Source: Streptomyces spinosus
GTDB lineage: Bacteria > Actinomycetota > Actinomycetes > Streptomycetales > Streptomycetaceae
DNA: 43,711 bases
Direction of reading: 5' to 3'
NCBI RefSeq assembly: GCF_020400655.1
Contig: NZ_JAINRC010000035.1
Location: 1-43,711, forward strand
Shown: piece after piece, positions 15,777-24,453 of the stretch
Layout of the letters: each line of letters begins with the position of its first letter
Position numbering within the stretch: the stretch's first letter is position 1
Position numbers and translations under genes: made by a program
The notes under the pieces: model-generated
The model's input: the letters and a program-made list of their open reading frames with translations, nothing else
Told to the model about the DNA's origin: nothing
Databases searched by the model: none

Positions 15777-16375
15777 CCACCGCACAGGACCTCACGCTCG
15801 TCGTCCTCGGACTGCTGCCCGACCAGCCCGTGGAACAGGGCGACCTGTCCCTCGCGCTGGCGGGTGCCGAGGCGATCGATCTGCTGGAGAGCGGGGCGCT
15901 GACCCTGGACGGCGAACGCATGGTCCCCGGTCCGCGGGTGCCGACGGGTGACCGTCTGCTGGACCAGGCGGCCGCCTCGCTCGCCGGGCAGGAGCCGCAC
16001 GAGACGGTCGAGGACTGGCTGTGGCGCCGCGGACGGGAACTCGCCGGGGCCTATGTCGACGACCTGGACCGGGCAGGGCTCTTCGTCCACCCGCGCCGCC
16101 ACGGCTTCCACCTGTGGTCGGGGCGGACCGTGCCGGCGGACTCGCCGGAGCGGGCGCGCGCCGAGGAACGCCGGGAGTCGGGCGAGCCCGTCCTCGGGGC
16201 TCTGCTGGCGGCCGTGGGGATCGGCGCCGGCCCGTCTGCGGAGGACGAGAGCGCGACCGGGGACGCGGTCACGACCGTGCTGGCCGCCGTGGGGGACGCG
16301 GTGACGAGCCTGGAGGCGCTGCGACTGCGCAGGGATGTCGAGAACGCCGCGTTCGACAACATGTGGCGGGGCTAG
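15773..16375 (+). CDS. GPP34 (GOLPH3-like) family phosphoprotein
   Basis: 200-aa protein starting MTTAQDLTLVVLGLLPDQ. The ATG overlaps the flavoenzyme stop (ATGA), showing coupling. The GOLPH3/GPP34 pattern is clear: N-terminal helix, the ALAGAEAIDLLESGALTLDG segment, VPTGDRLLDQA, helices with DWLWRRGRELAGAYVDDLDR, then RAGLFVHPRRHGFHLW. Eukaryotic relatives bind phosphatidylinositol-4-phosphate on Golgi membranes. The many streptomycete paralogues are of unknown function, probably membrane- or lipid-associated. The C-terminal Ala-rich helices end in RDVENAAFDNMWRG. Co-translation with the disulfide oxidoreductase-like enzyme is unexplained. Confidence 0.85.
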   Translation: MTTAQDLTLVVLGLLPDQPVEQGDLSLALAGAEAIDLLESGALTLDGERMVPGPRVPTGDRLLDQAAASLAGQEPHETVEDWLWRRGRELAGAYVDDLDRAGLFVHPRRHGFHLWSGRTVPADSPERARAEERRESGEPVLGALLAAVGIGAGPSAEDESATGDAVTTVLAAVGDAVTSLEALRLRRDVENAAFDNMWRG

Positions 16376-16382
16376 TCCCTCG

Positions 16383-16416
16383 TTCGGATCACGCCGGGCT
16401 CGTGGGGTGATCCGAA
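16383..16416. terminator. Terminator after the GPP34 gene
   Basis: Arms TTCGGATCAC and GTGATCCGAA with a 14-base loop, 8 bases after the stop. Confidence 0.75.
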
Positions 16417-16877
16417 GGAGAGACCCCGGGGCGTCCCGCGGCCCGGCCGGTGTGCCGGTGCGGGAGCGGGCCGTGACACCCATGAGCGAACCGAACGGAT
16501 TCGCCGTGTTGACGTGGGGGCGCGGCCGGCGGTCCGGGCCTCGCGCGGGGCGTGTGCCGACCGAGGGGCCGCCGGTTCGTCGGACGCGGGGGCCGATCCG
16601 GGTGAACCTTTGGGCATCGCCCGTCCGTGGACACAAGGAGGACGCAGGGAAGCCGGGTGGGTCGCCCGCCGGTGCGGACGTGAGGGGAGACGCGCTTGTG
16701 GGAACCGGCGCCGAGTTGTCCGGCGGGGGCCGCGCGACGGGGCGCCGCGCCGTCGGCCGCGCCCTTGCCGCACTCCCCGGAAACGGCTCACCCGTCCCGC
16801 GGGGCGGGGTCCGCCACACCGGACACGTACCGGTGTCCGGTGGCGGGACCACCGCCGACGGGACGGGCGCACAGGTG
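16417..16877. other. Intergenic stretch without a supported gene
   Basis: About 460 bases between convergent genes. Open frames on both strands lack recognisable motifs and supported starts. It may hold remains of a lost gene; no repeat or RNA structure stands out. Confidence 0.45.
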
Positions 16878-17447
16878 TCAGCCGGCGGTCTCCGTCGCGG
16901 CCGAAGCCGGTTTCACCAGGGTGTACATGACGGAACGCTGCTGCTTGTGACGCCGGATGCGGCCCTTGGCGACCAGGGCTTCCAGGGTGTTCCGGACCAC
17001 CTGCGGGGTGGGGTTGCGGTCAGGGTGCTTCTCGAGCAGCTCGTCCCGCAGCTCCTTCGCCAGGCGCGGCTCCTCGTAGCCGGCGAGCAGTTCCGTCAGC
17101 AGGTCGCCGAGCAGGGGCCGGTGCGACTTCCCCTTCGCACCGGCCTTCGCGGGCCTGCCCTTCGCCGCGGTCCTGACCTGCGCCGGACGCCGCGAAGCGG
17201 TTCCGGAGGCGGGCTTCGCCTTCGGGAGGACCGGCTCGTCCTGCAACTGCTCGGGCAGACGTGACGGGTCGGCGAAGCCCTCGTACCGCTCGGCGAGGTT
17301 CAGGATGTCCGCCAGGAGGGCCTCCTCCTGCTTCAACATCCTGATCCTTTCCTCCAGCTCCTGCTGTCGCCGGCGGTTCTCCTCCAGGTCCGATGCGGCT
17401 TGTTCCACGTACCGCGACCGGAGCGTGGCGGCTGATTGGCTGGTCAC
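16878..17447 (-). CDS. Coiled-coil plus winged-helix protein, probable regulator
   Basis: 189-aa protein starting at GTG 17447 (VTSQSAATLRSRYVEQAASD), with GAGGGAG upstream at rather long spacing. Residues 12-52 (DLEENRRRQQELEERIRMLK) form a typical coiled coil. Residues 75-110 are a Lys/Ala/Pro-rich linker (KGRPAKAGAKGKSHRP). Residues 112-182 form a winged-helix-like domain: LLGDLLTELLAGYEEPRLAK, then PTPQVVRNTLEALVAKGRIR and the wing HKQQRSVMYTLV. The last part resembles the DNA-binding end of BlaI/MarR-like folds. The family is frequent and uncharacterised in Streptomyces. A DNA-binding, perhaps nucleoid-related or regulatory role is inferred. It is transcribed alone. Confidence 0.7.
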   Translation of the reverse strand: MTSQSAATLRSRYVEQAASDLEENRRRQQELEERIRMLKQEEALLADILNLAERYEGFADPSRLPEQLQDEPVLPKAKPASGTASRRPAQVRTAAKGRPAKAGAKGKSHRPLLGDLLTELLAGYEEPRLAKELRDELLEKHPDRNPTPQVVRNTLEALVAKGRIRRHKQQRSVMYTLVKPASAATETAG

Positions 17448-17769
17448 AACCGTTCACTCCCTCGATATGGATGACGTTGCGCATGGTACCCACGCCGAGG
17501 GTCCCGTGCAGATAAGTGTCGACGCCAGACGGTTCGCCGGGCATGTTCACTCTTCACGATAAGCGCGATGCGCCCGATGCACGTGGCAAGTGCCTGCTTT
17601 TCACACGGCTTGCGGGACGTGACCGCCACCCGCACGAGGTTCCCCTCGAACAGACTGCCCGGGGAGTGTGTCGTCGAACCCTGTGCGCACCGGTGGGACG
17701 GGAAGCACCCGCCCCACCGGTCCCCGAGGTCACATCGCCGGGCGTTCGCGGGCGGTCAGGGGCTGTCTG

Positions 17770-18370
17770 CCCGGCCGAACCCGTGGTCACGGGTGCGTGA
17801 CCGGGCAGGACGGTGTCCGCGTCGATCCGCTCCGACACCGCGAGGGACTGGAGGGCCCTGGCGCGGTCGGTGTGGAACATGTCGGGCAGCAGGCGCGGTC
17901 CGCTGACGCGTGACGTGGGGTGCGCGGTCACCAGGGCGTCACCGCTGACCAGGACGCCCCTGCCGGGCAGGTGATACGCAGTGCCCTCTGGTGTGACCAG
18001 GGGTGTGCACGGGGACGGGGGCGCCGGGCAGGTCCAGGGACCTCGGCACGGGGAAGGCCCGCGGCTCGCGGACCGGAACATGGGTGGTTCCGGCCCGCGC
18101 AGGGCGTGCACGGCCCACGGGAGAACGCCGGGCCGCCACGCCTGGCCGAGCACCTGTCCGACCGGGACCTGGTCGAGGAAGTCGCGAGGAAGTCGCGGCG
18201 GGCGTGTGGCACCTCGTCCCCGCGCATGAGGACGGGTACGCCGTACACGGAGCGGGGGTGTTCGGCCGCACCGATGTGGTCGTCGTGCGCGTGCGTGACC
18301 AGAACGGCGGCCACCGAACGCGGGTTCAGTCCGACCGTCTGCGACGAGGCGTCGGTCGGCACCGGCCCGC
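17770..18370 (-). pseudogene. Frameshifted MBL-fold metallo-hydrolase
   Basis: Metallo-beta-lactamase-fold signatures occur in order but in different minus-strand frames. The sequence SVAAVLVTHAHDDHIGAAEH, with the HXHXDH metal motif, and DEVPHARRDF lie around 18340-18190. WRPGVLPWAVHALRGPEPP lies around 18130, VPVHTPGHTRGH (a further metal histidine) around 18030, and YHLPGRGVLVSGDALVTAHP through DADTVLPGHAPVTTG around 17985-17780. At least three frameshifts separate these blocks, and the N-terminus is not resolvable. The intact family hydrolyses thioesters, lactones or phosphodiesters. The gene is broken unless the sequence contains several indel errors. Confidence 0.75.
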
Positions 18371-18599
18371 GGGCGAGCGCGTGCCGCACGCGTCGCACAC
18401 GGCATCGCAGACGGCATCCCGCAACGCCCTGACGGCCTCGTACAGCTCCGATGGCGGGGGAGTGTGCGGCATGGCGGAGTGCGTACCGGGGCGGCCCCAC
18501 AACGGCCTGGTCCACGCGGATTCGTGGACCGGGCCGGTGCCGACCGCTGCCGCGCGGGCCTCGTCGACCAGGCGGCGCCGGCACACGGACGGTGCCTCA

Positions 18600-18960
18600 C
18601 GGATCGCCTCCGGGCGGAGCGGTGCGTGCCGGCCCGCGCCTTCCAGGGCCACCGGCAGACGGATCTTCGCGGCCGTCAGCACGGCGACGGCGCGGGCCGC
18701 GAACTCGGTACGGGCCGTCGTGAGGGCCTCCCTGACGCTGTCGCCCAGCTGGGGGGGCGGCCAACTCACGAAAACGCCGGCTGACGAAGTGGACCCCCGC
18801 GGCGCGCCCGTCGGCGCCCACGGTGACCTCCACGACGCCCTCCCTGGAACACGCGGTCACCGACAGCGCCCTCATCTGCTCCCGGGCCCTGGTCAGCACA
18901 CCGTACTGCTCGGCGAAGTCGGAGGACCTTCTCCAGACGGCTCCCCGGTGGCCTGTCCAT
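18600..18960 (-). pseudogene. YbaB/EbfC-family nucleoid-associated protein, frameshifted
   Basis: ATG 18960 has a perfect GGAGG 4 bases upstream and starts MDRPPGSRLEKVL. A shift near 18920 leads to DFAEQYGVLTRAREQMRALS and EVTVGADGRAAGVHFVSRRF. A second shift at a C7 tract (plus-strand G7 at 18751-18757) leads to QLGDSVREALTTARTEFAAR. Joined, these three pieces match a complete small YbaB-like DNA-binding protein of the type found in ESX-associated and other Streptomyces loci. The homopolymer shift could be a sequencing artefact or a slippage-prone site; the first shift is not in a homopolymer. Reading continues without recognisable homology to 18326. Confidence 0.7.
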
Positions 18961-19266
18961 ACGTCCTCCGCCGCCGGTGAGACCGCGCGCGGGCGGCATG
19001 ACCTCGAAGCGGCCGGGTGGGCCGCGTGTGCCGCGGACACGTACCGGGACGACCTCCGCGTCCGGGCCGGGCGGTCTTCGAGGGCGGAGCCGGGCCGGTG
19101 GTGCCGTCGGACACATGATGGACACGAGACGACGACGCACTTGGTTCACGTGCCGGGGGAACCGGAAACGTCTTCCACCGGTCGGCGGCCGGGTGTGAAA
19201 ACATCTCCGTCACAGGTGCGCCAGGTGTCTTGTCGCGCCGGTCCGTGGCCCCATCTTGGAGGACTC

Positions 19267-19665
19267 TTGTTCAGCATCACCGTACGTGACCACATGATGG
19301 TCGCCCACAGCTTCCGGGGCGAGGTCTTCGGGCCCGCCCAGCGGCTGCACGGTGCGACGTTCGTCGTGGACGCGACGTTCCGTCGCCCCGACCTCGACGA
19401 CGACAACATCGTCGTCGACATCGGTCTCGCCACCGCGGAACTCGGCAAGGTGCTCGGTGCGCTCAATTACCGCAACCTCGACGACGAGGAGGACTTCCGG
19501 CAGATCAACACGTCGACGGAGTACCTCGCGAAGGTGATCGCCGACCGTCTGGTGGAACGGATCCAGGCGGGAGCACTGGGGGAGGGCGCCCGGGGGATCC
19601 GCGAGGTGGCGGTGACGTTGCACGAGTCGCACATCGCGTGGGCGTCGTACGAGCGGCGCGTGTGA
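19267..19665 (+). CDS. 6-pyruvoyl-tetrahydropterin synthase / 6-carboxytetrahydropterin synthase-like (QueD superfamily)
   Basis: 132-aa T-fold protein. TTG 19267 was chosen because GGAGG lies 4 bases upstream and the family N-terminus begins FSITVRDHMMVAHSFRGEVF. Conserved elements are the first histidine (VAHSF), RLHGATFVVDATF, the acidic strand DDDNIVVDIGLA, ALNYRNLDD, the TEYLAKVIADRL helix and VTLHESHIAWASYE. Canonical QueD/PTPS uses three zinc histidines including LHGH; here the second histidine of that motif is Ala (LHGATF). The same variation occurs in actinobacterial relatives, so the substrate may differ from that of QueD. No queuosine or biopterin genes lie nearby. A terminator shared with the convergent cupin gene follows. 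Confidence 0.8.
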   Translation: MFSITVRDHMMVAHSFRGEVFGPAQRLHGATFVVDATFRRPDLDDDNIVVDIGLATAELGKVLGALNYRNLDDEEDFRQINTSTEYLAKVIADRLVERIQAGALGEGARGIREVAVTLHESHIAWASYERRV

Positions 19666-19715
19666 TCGGCCGTACCGTTCGGTGGCCGGGCCGACCCTCG
19701 GCCTCCTGGTGCGGC

Positions 19716-19748
19716 GAGACCGCCACGGCGTGCTGCCGTGGCGGTCTC
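19716..19748. terminator. Bidirectional terminator between convergent genes
   Basis: Perfect 13-bp arms GAGACCGCCACGG and CCGTGGCGGTCTC enclose 7 bases. It lies 50 bases after the PTPS-like stop and 29 bases beyond the stop of the convergent cupin gene. Confidence 0.85.
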
Positions 19749-19776
19749 TTCGTGCCCCGGGAGGGTGCGGGGGCGC

Positions 19777-20214
19777 CTACTGGAAGTCGCAGCCCGGGTT
19801 GGGGGCGTCCTCGGACAGCGGGGCGCCGTGCGGCAGGACGTAGAGCACGTCGAGGACGACGTCGGTCGTGCCGAGGTTGCGGCCGAGGTGCACGTGGTCG
19901 GCGCCGGACGGCTCCGTGATGCTGCTGCCGGCGCGGTACACGCCGTCGGAGGCGCAGTCGGAGGCGAAGTGGCTCAGGGTGCCGTGCTGGACGAGGCCGT
20001 AGACGGTCCCGTCGTGATAGTGCCAGCCCGTGCTCTGGCCCGGGGGGACGGTGATCTGCCGGAGGACGTAGTCCTTCCCGCCGAACGTCGTCCGGGAGAT
20101 GACCGTGCCCTTCACACCGGGACCGGCCGGTGTGGCGAACGCGGTGCCCGCGCCGAGGGAGAGGCCGACGGCCACGGCCGTGGTCACTCCCAGGCGCAGC
20201 AGGTTCTTGCGCAT
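19777..20214 (-). CDS. Secreted cupin-domain protein
   Basis: 145-aa protein. ATG 20214 is preceded by GAAAGG and starts a clear signal peptide (MRKNLLRLGVTTAVAVGLSL, then GAGTAFA with likely cleavage before TPAG). The mature part is a small double-stranded beta-helix: motif 1 GQSTGWHYHDGTVYGLVQHG carries the HXH pair but has Tyr/Gly where many cupins have Glu, and motif 2 is SGADHVHLGRNLG. Two cysteines (SDC and the C-terminal GCDF) could form a disulfide after export. Metal binding is likely; substrate unknown. It is divergent from the ECF sigma gene across a 540-bp AT-richer region. Confidence 0.8.
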   Translation of the reverse strand: MRKNLLRLGVTTAVAVGLSLGAGTAFATPAGPGVKGTVISRTTFGGKDYVLRQITVPPGQSTGWHYHDGTVYGLVQHGTLSHFASDCASDGVYRAGSSITEPSGADHVHLGRNLGTTDVVLDVLYVLPHGAPLSEDAPNPGCDFQ

Positions 20215-20755
20215 GTGCGTCAAACCTTTCAGGTGGGTCCGCAGCGCGCCGGCAGGGGCCGGCGTGGCCGGTCGGGCCGGCGCGCCGTCTCGTTGGAACA
20301 CGCGTGGGTGACCGGCGCCGTCGGCACAGGTGGCCCTGGGGTCCCTACCGTGCTCGCGCGCGTCGCGTGCCGGGCCGACGGTGTCACACCCGTGGCGTGA
20401 GCCGCCCGGGCCACCACACTCTCCACCCCATTGCCCCACGACGATCACATGTGTTTACCTTGGGCGCCGCGTCGTCCCGAGAGTCAAGGCGGCGTGACGC
20501 ACGTGACATATAACTCACCGTTCGGACATGTTTAGATCCTGTTAAGACCGGGAATAACCCGGCGGAGCAGAAAACCACCTGGTGAGACGGGGTTCTCCCC
20601 TCCGCCGCGGACGGTGTGCGCCCACATGTGCCGGTCGGACGGCGACACGGCACTGCGACGACACAAATGCGGCAGATTTCTGGCACTCGCCGCTGCCTAC
20701 AGTGCGAAAGCGGGGGTTACATCCGGCCCCCGGTCGCCGCACGAAGAGAACCAGG
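20215..20755. other. Divergent intergenic region, AT-richer near 20450-20570
   Basis: No gene is visible. The part around 20505-20570 is distinctly AT-richer (ACATATAAC, then TTTAGATCCTGTTAAGACC) and probably holds promoters for the ECF sigma gene and possibly the cupin gene. No operator with clear symmetry was found. Confidence 0.45.
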
Positions 20756-21289
20756 ATGGTTCAGAACACTATGGCTACGCCCCTCACGGCTATGTCCCGG
20801 TCCGAGCTGCTCGGCACGATCATGAGGGAACACCGGGACGGCCTCGTCTCGTACGCCGAGAAGATGCTGGGTGACCACGGACTGGCCGAGGACATCGTCC
20901 AGGAGACCATCATCCGGGCCTGGCGGAACATCGACCGCCTGGTGGGGATGGAGGGATCGGTCCGCGGCTGGCTCTTCACCGTGACCCGGCACCTGGTCAT
21001 CGACTGGGTGCGCAAACCCCATGCCCGAAGGGAAGTCATCGGAGACAACTACAACGACCCCGTGTCGGGTACCGACGGCACCGAGGCGGTGCACGACGCC
21101 CTGGTCGTCAAGCCGCTGCTGCGCCGGCTGTCTCCCGAGCACCGGGCTGTGCTGGTCCACATCTACCTGTGTGACCGCACCATCCAGGAAACCGCCGGCA
21201 TCCTCGGCGTGCCGGCCGGCACGGTCAAGAGCCGTCAGCACAACGCCCTGCGCAAGCTGCGCGCCGTCGTCCGGCCGGAGGCCGCTTAG
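20756..21289 (+). CDS. ECF-type RNA polymerase sigma factor (sigma-70 family)
   Basis: 177-aa sigma factor; ATG 20756 follows GAGAACCAGG, with ATG 20771 as an alternative. Region 2 spans about 20-90: LLGTIMREHRDGLVSYAEKM, then LAEDIVQETIIRAWRN and RGWLFTVTRHLVIDWVRKP. Region 4 spans about 118-172: LRRLSPEHRAVLVHIYLCDR, TIQETAGILGVPAGTVKSR and ALRKLRAVV. It resembles the SigK/SigL-like actinobacterial ECF groups. No anti-sigma factor with a zinc-binding motif or membrane segment lies beside it, so its control is not evident from the window. The downstream 430 bases are non-coding. Confidence 0.88.
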   Translation: MVQNTMATPLTAMSRSELLGTIMREHRDGLVSYAEKMLGDHGLAEDIVQETIIRAWRNIDRLVGMEGSVRGWLFTVTRHLVIDWVRKPHARREVIGDNYNDPVSGTDGTEAVHDALVVKPLLRRLSPEHRAVLVHIYLCDRTIQETAGILGVPAGTVKSRQHNALRKLRAVVRPEAA

Positions 21290-21450
21290 ACATCGTTGTC
21301 TTCGCGTCGGGACCGCCCACGGGCCACGAGGTCTCGGCGGGGAGAGGCCGCGTGGAACACACGGCAGGCCGGGCGAGGACCCCGTGACCGACGCGGTGGT
21401 GCCGCCGGGCCCGGAGAGAGGGCGTCGGCGCGGGGCGGTCTCCGCGTCCG

Positions 21451-21510
21451 CGCCCTTACGAGGGGAGCTCCGGCACCACGCGCCCTTACGACGGGAGCTC
21501 CGGCACCACG
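21451..21510. repeat. Tandem 30-bp duplication in non-coding DNA
   Basis: Two adjacent 30-bp units begin CGCCCTTACGA at 21451 and 21481 and differ at one base (GGGG versus CGGG after the shared start). Each contains GGAGCTCCGG, a short palindrome. The surrounding 21290-21719 stretch has no supported gene. Confidence 0.8.
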
Positions 21511-21719
21511 CGCCGGACGACGCGGACCGCACGGCGCGCCGGTGAGCGAGGTGTCGTTCTGAGCGCGGCCCACACGAGGCGTGGGCGGAGGTGGCGCAGG
21601 GTTCCCGGGGAGCGGTCCGCCGCCTGGGCGTGCGGCCTCCGGCCCCGGTCGCGGCCGGCGGGGGGCCGCCGCCGTGGACGTCGTGCGGCGGACCGTCCCC
21701 GTGGGACCGGTCGCGGCCC

Positions 21720-23837
21720 CTACTCCTCCTCGACGCACGTCTCCAGTGCCGAGGTCAGTTGCCGCCGGAAGGCGTCGCCCCTCGGGTGGTGACTCAGCGA
21801 GCGGGCGAGTTCGGGCAGCAGGTACCGCTCGGCGACGATCCACTCGGCGGCGTCCGCGCGTCCCTCGAAACGCTGGGGACGGACACCCGGTCGCGGCGGC
21901 GGCAGGATCACGGTGCTGCGGTGCGGTGCGAGCAGCGCCGTGGCGGCCTCGGCGCTGTACAGGTAGTGCTCGACCATGCGGGCGACCGCTTCCGACCGGG
22001 CGCTCGGCGAGTCCAGCAGGGAGCTGAGTTCCGCGGCGTAGGCGCGCAGCAGTTCGTGACAGGTGTACCGCCCGGCGACCAGCTCGACGAGGAGGTGGTG
22101 GTCCATCAGCTCGGCCACGTCCTGCCGGGTCCTGCGCAGATCGGTGCCGGCCATGCTGGCGGCGGCCGGCAGGGCGATGTCCCGCGAGGGGTGCAGGCCG
22201 AGCAGCCGGAACAGGCGTGCGGCGCTGCTGCCGAGAGCGTCGTAGGAGCGGTGGAAGGCGTCGCGGGTGCTCGTGCGGGCGTCCCGGCTGGACAGGGCGT
22301 CGAGGCTGTCGGCCGTGTCACGCAGTCCGGCCGTGAGCGAGGCCAGCGGGAACCGCGGCTGCGTCAGGGCACGGGCGCCGACGACGGCCAGCGCCAGCGG
22401 CAGCCCGCCGCACAACTCCACCAGCTCCTCCGCGGCGGCCCGCTCGGCACGGGTCCGGTCCGTGCCCAGCCGCCGGTCGAGCAGTTCGAGACCTTCCTGC
22501 CGGGTCATGGGGTCGAGTGTGATGATCCGGGCGTTGTCGGTGACGGCGAGGCCCTCCAGCCGCCGGCGGCTCGTGACGATCGCGAGGCACCCCGGCGTGG
22601 CGGGCAGGAGCGGCCGTACCTGCTCGCAGTCCACCGCGTCGTCCAGGAGGAGCAGCAGCCGGCGTCCGGCCAGGGCGCTGCGGTAGGCGGAGCCGAGGGC
22701 GGCGGCACTCGGGTACGACTGGTGGTGCTGCACGCCGAGTGCCTCGAGGACCTCGGCGATGGCCGCGCCCGGTTCCAGGGGACCCTGGGACGGGTGGTGG
22801 CCCTGGAGGTCGACGTAGATCTGGCCGTCGGGGAAGTGGTCGGCCACCAGGTGGCCCCAGTGCACGGCCAGCGTCGTCTTGCCCACGCCCGCCATGCCGC
22901 AGACGGCCGCGGTCATCGTGGGCGGCCGGCTCTCACCCTCCAGCGGGAGCAGTTCCAGGCACTGGCCCAGCGCCTGCTCGCGGCCGGCGAAGGACAGGCA
23001 GTCCGCGGGCAACTGGGCCGGCTTGGCGACGCCCACGGGCCGGGGCGCCGGATGGTCCGTACCGGCGGCGATCCGGCGCTGGAGCAGGTGCTGCTGGGCG
23101 GCGCGCAGTTCGGGTCCGGGTTCGACGCCCAGTTCGTCGGCCAGCCCCCGGCGGATGTGCTCGAACTGCTCCAGGGCCGCGGCCTGCCGGCCGCTGGCGG
23201 CCAGCGCGGCGATGACGCGGCAGTGCAGGGCCTCGTCGAAGGGGTGGCTCTCGACGGCGCGGCGCAGCATCGTCAGCACTTCTTCGGTCAGGGCGGGCTC
23301 CGCCGTGAGGACGGCGTCGGCCGCCTCCTTCACCGTCGCCACGAACTCGTGGCCCACCGACGTGAACACCGGGTGCCGGGCCACACGGGTGCCGGCGGCC
23401 ACGGTCGGACCGCGCCAGAGCCGCAGCGCTTCCATGAAGTGCTGTGCGGCCCGCGCCGGCGCGCCGCTCCTGAGCGCGAGCTGTGCCTGGGCACGCAGGT
23501 CACGGAAGTGCAGCAGATCCGAGGTCGAGGTGTCGACGAGCAGGCGGTATCCGTCGGCGGCGCGCACGAGGTGTGTCGCGTGCGTCCTGCTGCGGAGTTC
23601 CGGTTCGAGTGTTCTGCGCAGCGCGCCGATGTGCCGGTGCACCACGTTGACGGCGCTGGCGGGTGGTTCGTCGTCCCACAGGATGTCCACGGCTTCGCCC
23701 ACCGTGAGCGGGCCGGGGGCGCGCAGCAGCAGCAGGGCGAGCAGGGCGAGTCTCTTCGGGGGGCCCAGGTCGATCTCGGTGTCGCCACGCGATGCCCGGA
23801 CGGTGCCGAGGATTGAGTAGCGCACTGTCGCGTCCAT
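21720..23837 (-). CDS. SARP/AfsR-family transcriptional regulator with NB-ARC ATPase domain
   Basis: 705-aa regulator. ATG 23837 was chosen because the SARP domain starts at once (MDATVRYSILGTVRASRGDT). The OmpR-type winged helix spans about 5-100 (PKRLALLALLLLRAPGPLTV, HRHIGALRRTLEPE). The bacterial transcriptional activation domain spans about 108-252 (HFRDLRAQAQLAL to RRGLADELGVEPGPELRAAQ). The NB-ARC has Walker A CGMAGVGKTTLA near 313-324, Walker B RRLLLLLDD near 398 and GGLPLALAVVGARAL. The protein stops about 140 residues after the ATPase and lacks the TPR array of AfsR (about 990 aa). SARPs activate antibiotic or stress genes, but no biosynthetic cluster is visible here. The longer upstream open frame has low coding character. 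Confidence 0.85.
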   Translation of the reverse strand: MDATVRYSILGTVRASRGDTEIDLGPPKRLALLALLLLRAPGPLTVGEAVDILWDDEPPASAVNVVHRHIGALRRTLEPELRSRTHATHLVRAADGYRLLVDTSTSDLLHFRDLRAQAQLALRSGAPARAAQHFMEALRLWRGPTVAAGTRVARHPVFTSVGHEFVATVKEAADAVLTAEPALTEEVLTMLRRAVESHPFDEALHCRVIAALAASGRQAAALEQFEHIRRGLADELGVEPGPELRAAQQHLLQRRIAAGTDHPAPRPVGVAKPAQLPADCLSFAGREQALGQCLELLPLEGESRPPTMTAAVCGMAGVGKTTLAVHWGHLVADHFPDGQIYVDLQGHHPSQGPLEPGAAIAEVLEALGVQHHQSYPSAAALGSAYRSALAGRRLLLLLDDAVDCEQVRPLLPATPGCLAIVTSRRRLEGLAVTDNARIITLDPMTRQEGLELLDRRLGTDRTRAERAAAEELVELCGGLPLALAVVGARALTQPRFPLASLTAGLRDTADSLDALSSRDARTSTRDAFHRSYDALGSSAARLFRLLGLHPSRDIALPAAASMAGTDLRRTRQDVAELMDHHLLVELVAGRYTCHELLRAYAAELSSLLDSPSARSEAVARMVEHYLYSAEAATALLAPHRSTVILPPPRPGVRPQRFEGRADAAEWIVAERYLLPELARSLSHHPRGDAFRRQLTSALETCVEEE

Positions 23838-24133
23838 CTCGCCGCTGGCCTCGTCATTCTCACGTCGTGCCGTTGGTCGCCCGTCCGGCGGGGCCGTCGC
23901 TCGGGTCCGGGACCGGGCCGTCCGCCGCGAGGTGGTTCCCGGCATGCGCGGGACGATGTCAGACATGTCATGGCACCCCGGTGGGAACGGGCAGGGGATG
24001 GGCGCACGGGACGGGTGTGTCCGGAACCCACCACTGCCGGGTCGACGTGTTCGTTGCGGGGACGGTGCTGCCCCGACTGTCCGCCGTGCCGCGGCACGGG
24101 AGTGCGGAGACGTTTCCGCCACGGCACGCCCGT

Positions 24134-24155
24134 AAGTGGACTCCAAAGTCCATTT
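24134..24155. promoter_or_regulatory. Inverted repeat TGGACT-CCAA-AGTCCA
   Basis: The 6-bp arms extend outwards by AA/TT after one mismatch. It lies about 300 bp upstream of the SARP start in an AT-richer patch and is a possible operator for the minus-strand SARP gene. Confidence 0.35.
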
Positions 24156-24453
24156 AGCGCCCCGACTGTACTACAGGCCATGGTGTCCGGCCAGTCCGTC
24201 CGTTCCGGGGCGGGGCTCACGGGGTCAAGCATGGCAGCCGGTGGCCGTAGGCGGATCAGTCTGCCGACTTGCCGTTCCGGCGCCGTCCGGGTCTCCGATG
24301 CGTCACATGACGATAGGAGTGCGTGCCTCGGCCTGTCGAGCGCCGGTCTCCGCCGCGCGGGACCGGGCCCTGGGCGTGTGTGACCGGCATGTGCGCCTCG
24401 ACTGACGGTGTCAATGGGGACGTGGGGACGGAATTCATCATCCTCTTCAGTGC

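Noticed and set aside
21591..23816. Plus-strand open frame of more than 700 codons opposite the SARP gene
   Set aside because: Antisense artefact: the minus strand encodes an unambiguous SARP-NB-ARC protein.
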